Origin: DASVWH01 sp036389715
GTDB taxonomy: Bacteria; Acidobacteriota; Blastocatellia; Pyrinomonadales; Pyrinomonadaceae
NCBI GenBank assembly: GCA_036389715.1
Contig: DASVWH010000061.1
Location: 1-10,482 of the forward strand
Length of the DNA stretch: 10,482 nt
Direction of reading: 5' to 3'
The notes under the pieces were generated by a model. That model did not search any database. It had not been told where the DNA came from and saw nothing but the letters and a program-made list of their open reading frames with translations. Both the position numbers and the translations under genes were made by a program. Shown here piece after piece: positions 5,254 through 10,482 of this stretch; positions within the stretch are counted from its first letter, which is position 1; each line of letters starts with the position of its first letter.

Positions 5254-6678
5254 ATGGAAACCAGACCCCTGCTCATCGGCGGCCAATGGCGCACGACGGC
5301 GAACACACAGACGGTTCGCTCGCCCTACACTGGCGAGGCGCTGGCGCGCGTCTCCTATGCCGCGCGCGAAGAGGTTGAAGAATCAATCGCGGCTGCCGTT
5401 CGGGCCAGCGCGGAGATGCGCGCGCTGCCGCGTTACGAGGTGGCCGAAGCGCTGCGGCGGATGGCGGACTACATCAGGGAGCGGGGCGAAGATTTTGCGC
5501 GCGCGATTGCCACCGAAGCGGGGAAGCCCATCACGGCGGCGCGCGGCGAGACGGAGAGGGGCGTCCAGACCTTCACCTTTGCCGCGGAGGAGGCGCGCCG
5601 CTTGACGGGCGAGAGCGTGCCGATTGATACGCAGGCCATCGGGCGCGGGCGCTTCGGTTGGACAGAGCGGATACCGCGTGGCGTGATCTTCGGCATCACT
5701 CCTTTCAATTTTCCGCTCAACCTGGTCGCACACAAGGTCGCGCCCGCGCTCGCCTCCCGCAACGCCATCATCGTCAAGCCGAGCCCGCGCACTCCGTTGA
5801 CGGCGCTCCTGCTGGGCGAAGCATTCCTGGCGTGCGGCCTGCCGACCGGCGCGCTGCAAATCGTGCCGATGGAGATTCCGGCGATTGACCTGCTGCTGGC
5901 CGACGAGCGCGTCCAGATGATCTCTTTTACGGGCAGCGCGGAGGTCGGCTGGAAGCTGCGCGAGCGGGCTGCGCGCAAGGCCGTTTCGCTCGAACTGGGC
6001 GGTAATGCACCCGTCATCGTTGACGAAACCGCCGATGTTGACTACTCCATTGAGCGCTCCGTGATGGCCGCCTTCGGCTACGCCGGGCAGGTCTGCATCT
6101 CGGCGCAGCGTTTTCTCGTTCACGAACGCATCGCGGATGAATGGACAGAGCGTTTCGTCCGCCGCGCGAAAGATTTACGCACGGGCGACCCGCTGGACGA
6201 AGCGACGCAGCTTTCCGTGATGATTACGGAGGAGGCCGCCGCGCGCGCCGAGAGCTGGATTATGGAGGCGCTCGGGGCCGGGGCGCGGCTGCTCTGCGGC
6301 GGCACGCGGCGCGGCTCGCTGCTCGCGGCAACCGTCCTCACGGATGTTCACGCGGAGATGCGCGTCTGTTCCGAAGAGGTCTTCGCGCCGGTCGCCACCA
6401 TCCAGACGTTCGGGGATTTCGCCGCCGCGCTCGCGGACGCCAACAACACGCGCTACGGCTTGCAGGCGGGCGTCTTCACACGCGATATGACGCACGCCAT
6501 GCAGGCAGCACAGACGCTCGAATTCGGCGGCGTGATGATTAACGACGCGCCCGCATTTCGCGTCGACAACATGCCTTACGGCGGCGTCAAGCTCTCCGGC
6601 GCGGGCCGCGAAGGCGTGCGCTACGCGATGGAAGAGATGACGGAGCCCCGCCTGGTCGTGATCGACCCCGGGCACTGA
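5254..6678 (+). CDS. NAD(P)+-dependent aldehyde dehydrogenase
   Basis: This 474-residue cytosolic ALDH-superfamily enzyme oxidises an aldehyde to a carboxylate. Key residues are all present. The oxyanion Asn is N152 in TPFNFPLN. The cofactor-binding Lys is K175 in IVKPS, and FTGSAEVG (225-232) is the Rossmann segment. The general-base Glu is E247 in LELGGNAP, the nucleophile is C281 in GQVCISAQR, and the ribose-binding Glu is E375 in EEVFAP. The C-terminal PYGGVKLSGAGREGVRYAMEEMTE is canonical. The position equivalent to the NAD-selecting Glu of classical ALDHs is Pro (KPSP), so NADP use is possible. The GQVCIS-QR active site resembles lactaldehyde and non-phosphorylating glyceraldehyde-3-phosphate dehydrogenases, but substrate is not assignable. 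Start: ATG at 5254 (METRPLLIGGQW); an in-frame TTG at 5242 would fall inside the predicted leader. No pathway neighbours suggest a substrate. Confidence 0.95.
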   Translation: METRPLLIGGQWRTTANTQTVRSPYTGEALARVSYAAREEVEESIAAAVRASAEMRALPRYEVAEALRRMADYIRERGEDFARAIATEAGKPITAARGETERGVQTFTFAAEEARRLTGESVPIDTQAIGRGRFGWTERIPRGVIFGITPFNFPLNLVAHKVAPALASRNAIIVKPSPRTPLTALLLGEAFLACGLPTGALQIVPMEIPAIDLLLADERVQMISFTGSAEVGWKLRERAARKAVSLELGGNAPVIVDETADVDYSIERSVMAAFGYAGQVCISAQRFLVHERIADEWTERFVRRAKDLRTGDPLDEATQLSVMITEEAAARAESWIMEALGAGARLLCGGTRRGSLLAATVLTDVHAEMRVCSEEVFAPVATIQTFGDFAAALADANNTRYGLQAGVFTRDMTHAMQAAQTLEFGGVMINDAPAFRVDNMPYGGVKLSGAGREGVRYAMEEMTEPRLVVIDPGH

Positions 6679-6687
6679 ATCATGAAC

Positions 6688-6754
6688 GGTGAATGGTAAA
6701 TAGTAAGTAAATAGTGAATAGTGAATCGTAAATAGTGAATCGTAGATGTCGAAT
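6688..6754 (+). repeat. Second heptamer array, consensus RGTRAAT (ALDH-acylase gap)
   Basis: About nine 7-bp units occur in register: GGTGAAT, GGTAAAT, AGTAAGT, a 4-bp remnant AAAT, AGTGAAT twice, CGTAAAT, AGTGAAT, CGTAGAT, GTCGAAT. The array starts 10 nt after the dehydrogenase stop. Unit length equals that of the arrays at 902-1095 and 4042-4177, but the sequence is AT-rich and different, and there is no inverted partner. The rest of the gap (6755-6793) holds a weak GAGAG/CTCTC inverted repeat and TTGACT at 6768. Confidence 0.8.
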
Positions 6755-6793
6755 GGAGAGATGCTCGTTGACTCTCGATGGCGGGTTAAATAA

Positions 6794-9256
6794 ATGAGAA
6801 GACAAAACGGCCGTTGCTGCGGAATGCTGCCGCTTTACGTGTGCCTGCTGCTGTTACTTTTGCCCGCGCGTGCGGGAGCGCAGGCGGCCAGTACTGCTCA
6901 GGCAGATTCGACGACGCTTCGCCTGGCGGGGCTGCAAAGGGGCGTGACGGTCAGGCGCGACGCGCGCGGCGTTCCCTATATCGAAGCCGCGAATGAAGCT
7001 GATCTCAGTTTCGCGCAAGGGTATGTGACGGCCAGCGACCGCCTGTGGCAAATGGAGCTGCTGCGCCGCACGGCGCGCGGAGAGTTGGCTGAAATCCTCG
7101 GCCCCGGCCCGAACAATAGTGTGCTCGAAGGCGATAAGCAGCATCGCCGCTACGGCTTCGCGCAGCTTTCCGAAGCACAGGTCGGACAGATGCCGCCCGC
7201 CCTCCGCGCGGCGCTCGAAGCCTATGCGCGGGGCGTCAATGCCTACATCGAATCGCTCGACGCCAGGAGTCTGCCGCCGGAGTTTCAGCTTCTGCAACTC
7301 ACGCCGCGCCCCTGGCGTCCGGCCGACTCGCTCGTCATCGCCAAGCTCTTCGACGAAGTGCTTTCCACCTCCTGGTACGCAGACATCATGCGCGCGGCCT
7401 TCGCGGGCCTTCCGCAGGCGCAGCGTGACGCGCTCTTCCCCGAAACATCGCCGCTCGACGTGCTGCTGGTCGGGAGCGACCGCGCGAATAAAAAGGGCGC
7501 GTCTTCCCTGCTCCCGGACGCAAGGCCGAACGGCCCGGCGCTTAAAGCGGAGGCGCTCGGCTCGCTCGCAGCGCAGCGGCTGACGGCGCGGCTCACGCTT
7601 GAGCGCGTCGGACTCTACGCGGCGGATTCGGCCGCCAGCAATAGCTGGGTCGTGTCGGGCGCGCACACCGTTTCCGGCAAGCCGCTGCTCGCCAACGACC
7701 CGCATCTCTCGCCCTCCGCGCCGTCCATCTGGTACATGACGCACCTGAGCGTTCCCGGCTCCAGGATGGCCGGGGTCTCGGTCGCGGGCTTGCCCGGCAT
7801 CGCCATCGGTCATAACGAGCAGATTGCCTGGGGCATCACCAGCCTTGAGCCGGACGTGCAGGACCTCTATGTCGAGAAGTTCGAGGCGGCGAACCCGCGC
7901 CGCTACCAGACGCCGACGGGCTGGCGCGAGGCGGAGGTCCGCCATGAAGAGATCAAGGTGCGCAAGGGCTTTACCGGCAACGCGACCGAAAGCGTACCCT
8001 TCGATGTCCTGGTGACGCGGCACGGGCCGATCATCTACGAGAAGGGAGGACAGTCTTTCGCGCTGCGCTGGACGGCGCTCGACCCGCAGTCAAACCTGCT
8101 CCCGTCTTTTTACAGGTTCAGCCGCGCACGCAACTGGGACGAGTTTCGCGCCGCGCTCAGGGACTATTCCGGCCCGGCATTCAACATGATTTATGCGGAC
8201 GTTAAAGGTCACATCGGCTATTACGGGGCCGGGCGCTTTCCCATCAGGAAAACGGGCAGGGGCGCGCTGCCCTACGACGGCTCGACCGATGCGGGCGAGT
8301 GGACGGGCTTCATCCCCTTCGACGCGCTCCCGCATCTTTACGACCCGCCTTCGGGCATCATCATCACGGCCAACAGCCGCATCGTCGGGCATGATTACCC
8401 GTATCAATTGACGGCGATGCCGCTGGCCGCCTACCGCGCACGGCGCATAGACGACCTGCTGCGCGCCAAAGCGAAAATGACGATTGACGATTTTCGCGCC
8501 GTGCAGGGCGACACTTATTCGATCCCAGGCACGACCTTCGCGCGTGAGCTGGTCAAAGTAGCAAACGAATCGCCCGCAGCCGCGACAGGCGATGAAGGTT
8601 GGCGGGCCGCCGTCCGGCTGTTGAGCGAGTGGGACGGGCGCGTCGTCCCCGAATCGCGCGCCGCGCTGATGGTCGCGCACCTGCGCGAAGCGTTCGGCAG
8701 GCGTGTCCTGGCCGGGACGCTGGGCGCTGAGCTTGCCAGGCAATACTCTTACTCCAACTCGGATACCTTCCTTGACCGCGTCATCACGGAGCGGCCGCGC
8801 GAATGGCTGCCGCGGGAATTCAAGAGCTACGCGGAGCTGCTGCGCGCCTGCTACGCAGATGCGCGTGCCGAGCTGTCGAAGAGGTTCGGCGCGGACGAGT
8901 CGCTCTGGGCCTGGGGACGCCAGGCACAGGTGCGCTTTCCTCATCCGCTGGCGGGCGTTCCCGTCATCGGCCAGCAGTTTGTGATTCCGCCCTTCCCGCA
9001 AAATGGGGCGATCAACAACCTGACCACCATCAACAGAGGACCGAATGTTTCCATGCGCCTGATCGCGGACGCGGCCAACTGGGACCGGACGCAGCAGGGC
9101 ATCACGCTCGGCCAGTCCGGCATTCCTTCGAGCCCGCACTGGAAGGACCAGCTCGAAGACTGGCGCAACGTGACGCCGCCAGTCTTTCCCTTCAACGCGG
9201 CCGCCGTAGAGCGCGCGACGCGGGCCACGCTCAGGCTTGAGCCCGCACAGAGATGA
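6794..9256 (+). CDS. Penicillin-acylase-family Ntn hydrolase (exported amidase; possible N-acyl-homoserine lactone acylase)
   Basis: The 820-residue precursor of a heterodimeric periplasmic acylase. A signal peptide (LYVCLLLLLLPARAGA, cleavage near residue 29) is followed by the alpha region from about 45 with GVPYIEAANEADLSFAQGY and RLWQMELLRRTARGEL (83-98). The self-cleavage and nucleophile site is S282 in ASNSWVVSG; autoproteolysis before S282 would give a 539-residue beta chain. NDPH (301-304) puts His at beta-23. Penicillin G acylase has Gln there; cephalosporin acylases and AHL acylases such as PvdQ have His. N527 in ITANSRI is the oxyanion Asn at beta-246, close to beta-241 of penicillin G acylase. 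The reaction is hydrolysis of an amide to acid plus amine. Substrate cannot be fixed from sequence. ATG 6794 is preferred over ATG 6824 because it gives basic residues before the hydrophobic core. No good Shine-Dalgarno. The stop overlaps the next start (ATGA). Confidence 0.92.
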   Translation: MRRQNGRCCGMLPLYVCLLLLLLPARAGAQAASTAQADSTTLRLAGLQRGVTVRRDARGVPYIEAANEADLSFAQGYVTASDRLWQMELLRRTARGELAEILGPGPNNSVLEGDKQHRRYGFAQLSEAQVGQMPPALRAALEAYARGVNAYIESLDARSLPPEFQLLQLTPRPWRPADSLVIAKLFDEVLSTSWYADIMRAAFAGLPQAQRDALFPETSPLDVLLVGSDRANKKGASSLLPDARPNGPALKAEALGSLAAQRLTARLTLERVGLYAADSAASNSWVVSGAHTVSGKPLLANDPHLSPSAPSIWYMTHLSVPGSRMAGVSVAGLPGIAIGHNEQIAWGITSLEPDVQDLYVEKFEAANPRRYQTPTGWREAEVRHEEIKVRKGFTGNATESVPFDVLVTRHGPIIYEKGGQSFALRWTALDPQSNLLPSFYRFSRARNWDEFRAALRDYSGPAFNMIYADVKGHIGYYGAGRFPIRKTGRGALPYDGSTDAGEWTGFIPFDALPHLYDPPSGIIITANSRIVGHDYPYQLTAMPLAAYRARRIDDLLRAKAKMTIDDFRAVQGDTYSIPGTTFARELVKVANESPAAATGDEGWRAAVRLLSEWDGRVVPESRAALMVAHLREAFGRRVLAGTLGAELARQYSYSNSDTFLDRVITERPREWLPREFKSYAELLRACYADARAELSKRFGADESLWAWGRQAQVRFPHPLAGVPVIGQQFVIPPFPQNGAINNLTTINRGPNVSMRLIADAANWDRTQQGITLGQSGIPSSPHWKDQLEDWRNVTPPVFPFNAAAVERATRATLRLEPAQR

Positions 9257-10026
9257 GCGAAAGCCAACAACAGCGCGGGACGCAGCCCGGGAGACGGCAG
9301 CGCGACGAGGTGGAATCAGGCGCGGCGTCCTCCGGCCAGGCGGATGTGTCGCCCGGCCAGGCGGAGACATCGCAAGACCAGGCGGAGGCCCCGCCAGATA
9401 TTGCCCGCGCGACGCAGCGCCAGGCGGATGCCGCCGATGTCGAAGCCGCCCGCGCGTCCCTGCTCCGCGTTTTCTGCGCCATCGAAATCCCTCCGCAGGT
9501 GCGCGCACGGGTGCTTGAGCACATCTCGACCCTGCGCGGCGGCGCGAAGCGTGCTCGCGCCGCCTGGAGCCGCGCGGAGAGCCTGCATCTGACCACCAAG
9601 TTCTTCGGCGAGATTGAAGAGGCGCGTCAGGATGCGTTGTCGCGCGCGATGGCGCGTGCCGTTACCGGCCTCTCGGCTTTCGAGTTGACGGTCGGAGGCG
9701 CAGGCGTCTTTCCACCGCGAGGGATGCCGCGCGTCCTCTGGCTCGGCATCGGCGATGCTTCGGGTAAGCTGTCGCTCTTGCAGCGCCGCCTCGAAGACGA
9801 GTGTGCGGCCGAAGGCTTTGCGCGCGAGCGGCGCTCGTTTCACCCGCACCTGACCCTGGCGCGGCTGCGCACGCCCGAAGGAGCGCGCCTGCTGGCCGAG
9901 CTGCACCTGAGAACCGATTTCGAGCCCGCAACGTATATAGCGGATGAGCTGGTGCTTTTCCGCAGCCGGTTAGGGCCGGGCGGGTCGCAGTACACGGCGC
10001 TGGCTCGCCACGAATTAAAAGGATAA
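9253..10026 (+). CDS. thpR: RNA 2',3'-cyclic phosphodiesterase (2H phosphoesterase, LigT/ThpR family) with N-terminal extension
   Basis: This 257-residue protein has a catalytic domain from about residue 70 (LLRVFCAIEIPPQVRARV). It carries the two HxT motifs of 2H phosphoesterases: HLT at 112-114 (LHLTTKFFGE) and HLT at 199-201 (HPHLTLARLR). The family opens 2',3'-cyclic phosphates on RNA to 2'-phosphates and can also ligate 2'-5' in vitro. Usual length is about 180-190 residues; the extra 69 N-terminal residues are polar, Gln/Ala/Glu-rich and contain a 7-residue repeat (27-47). The start ATG overlaps the acylase stop as ATGA, so translation is probably coupled. No ATG or GTG lies just before the domain; the nearest internal one is GTG at 9346. 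The extension is therefore likely real or starts within the repeat. Cytoplasmic role in RNA end metabolism; physiological substrate uncertain. Confidence 0.9.
   Translation: MSESQQQRGTQPGRRQRDEVESGAASSGQADVSPGQAETSQDQAEAPPDIARATQRQADAADVEAARASLLRVFCAIEIPPQVRARVLEHISTLRGGAKRARAAWSRAESLHLTTKFFGEIEEARQDALSRAMARAVTGLSAFELTVGGAGVFPPRGMPRVLWLGIGDASGKLSLLQRRLEDECAAEGFARERRSFHPHLTLARLRTPEGARLLAELHLRTDFEPATYIADELVLFRSRLGPGGSQYTALARHELKG
9331..9393 (+). repeat. Three in-frame 21-bp repeats in the ThpR extension
   Basis: Units at 9331-9351, 9352-9372 and 9373-9393 encode SGQADVS, PGQAETS and QDQAEAP. Each contains the 9-mer CCAGGCGGA, which recurs a fourth time near 9421 (QADAADVEA). Since 21 is a multiple of three, copy number could change without a frameshift. 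Confidence 0.8.
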
Positions 10027-10251
10027 GGGCTGGCGACAAGCCCGCCCGAAGATGAAGCCAAAGAGTTGCCAAAAGCCTTTAGTTGGTCCATTATGGAGGC
10101 CGCTTGTGCCTCTCTAGCTCAACTGCAAGCCTGTAAATGTAGCGTGTGCACGAACTCCCACCTTCTGCGCCCCGGTAATTAGTTCTTCAATCGTAATTCG
10201 TGAAATTCAAAGCAGACGTAATTTTATCAACTTGCAGAGGTGATGAGTGGT
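10027..10251. other. Gene-free stretch between thpR and the last reading frame
   Basis: No reading frame with recognisable content and no tRNA is visible, and the region is AT-richer than its surroundings. Two small stems could act as weak terminators. One is GGGCT/AGCCC (10027-10043) directly after the thpR stop; the other is GAGGC/GCCTC (10096-10112). Neither is followed by a T-run. TAATTT at 10219-10224 is a poor -10 candidate for the downstream frame. Confidence 0.4.
10237..10243 (+). promoter_or_regulatory. Shine-Dalgarno GAGGTGA selecting the start at 10252
   Basis: GAGGTGA matches the anti-SD partner AAGGAGGTGA. It lies 8 nt before ATG 10252 but overlaps ATG 10243, so the second ATG is the likely start. 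It is the clearest ribosome-binding site in the window. Confidence 0.65.
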
Positions 10252-10482
10252 ATGCCGGAATTGCGTGGGAAACAAGCGACCCCGGAAGTCAAGGACGAGT
10301 GGGTCCGCGCCTACGATATCTTCAGGGCCGCGCCCGGCGATCCTTATGACAAAAAGAAGGATCGCACCCAAAGAATCGAATATGTCGCGCGCCAGCTGAA
10401 CCTGACGCGCAAGCAGGCCAAACGCAGAGTCAAGAATTACGAAGCCTGGCAGCGCAACATCAAAAAAGGGCTCGTGACGCCT
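10252..10482 (+). CDS. Hypothetical basic protein with HTH-like segment, 3' end outside window
   Basis: The frame is open for 77 codons from ATG 10252 to the window edge; ATG 10243 would add three residues. The residues are charged and basic (MPELRGKQATPEVKDEWVRA at the start). RIEYVARQLNLTRKQAKRRV (41-60) has the spacing of a helix-turn-helix: a helix, a Leu-Asn-Leu-Thr turn and a basic recognition-like helix. A DNA-binding role is inferred from this pattern only. I do not recognise a family. It has a clear Shine-Dalgarno, which most genes here lack. The preceding AT-richer gap would fit a different origin from its neighbours. Confidence concerns coding status, not function. Confidence 0.6.
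   Translation, partial: MPELRGKQATPEVKDEWVRAYDIFRAAPGDPYDKKKDRTQRIEYVARQLNLTRKQAKRRVKNYEAWQRNIKKGLVTP

Noticed and set aside
6768..6796. Promoter for the acylase from TTGACT at 6768
   Set aside because: At 17-bp spacing the -10 would be TAAATG overlapping the start codon. It would require starting at ATG 6824, which loses the basic signal-peptide residues.
8090..9508. 472-codon minus-strand frame opposite the acylase
   Set aside because: Shadow of the GC-rich coding strand; Arg/Gly/Pro-rich with no domain, while the plus strand has a full acylase with its active site.
10027..10043. Rho-independent terminator after thpR
   Set aside because: Only a 5-bp stem with a 7-nt loop and no T-run.

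Overview
The window is about 10.5 kb of GC-rich, densely coded bacterial chromosome. It looks like a Gram-negative (diderm): there is a signal-peptide-bearing beta-barrel type outer membrane protein and an exported periplasmic-type acylase. The orotate phosphoribosyltransferase is the short 'thermophile-type' with a C-terminal CPxC...VKPGS tail. The gene mix and the heptamer repeats between genes remind me of Acidobacteriota (Blastocatellia-like). That placement is an inference from memory, not something the sequence proves.

Layout. At the left edge is the last part of an IS5-family transposase (1-129). Its presumed terminal repeat runs into the stop codon of truA (minus strand, 138-893). An inverted-repeat element made of 7-bp units (894-1099) fills the gap between truA and pyrE (minus, 1094-1678). 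A DEDDh exonuclease (plus, 1716-2537) diverges from pyrE and converges, with a 3-nt gap, on two tandem minus-strand DedA/VTT membrane proteins (2541-3155 and 3256-4035). A second copy of the heptamer element (4042-4177), in opposite orientation, separates the second VTT gene from a minus-strand outer membrane protein gene (4178-5059). A divergent intergenic region with two readable sigma70-type promoters leads to an aldehyde dehydrogenase (plus, 5254-6678). A different heptamer array (6688-6754) follows. Then come a penicillin-acylase-family Ntn hydrolase (6794-9256) and, overlapping it by ATGA, an RNA 2',3'-cyclic phosphodiesterase of the LigT/ThpR family (9253-10026). After a 225-nt stretch with no gene that I recognise, a small basic, HTH-like reading frame starts at 10252 and runs off the right edge.

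How the genes fit together. Most are independent housekeeping or envelope genes: tRNA modification (truA), pyrimidine synthesis (pyrE), DNA exonuclease, lipid-handling type membrane proteins, outer membrane barrel, aldehyde oxidation, acylase, RNA phosphodiesterase. Only pac-thpR is clearly translationally linked. I see no defence, phage or biosynthetic system.

The most unusual signal is between genes. Two copies of an element share heptamer flanks (RAGCAGT and its complement) and conserved core blocks. Both sit exactly between a stop codon and the next start codon on the minus strand, in opposite orientations. One copy can form a roughly 35-42 bp stem ending close to the truA start codon.
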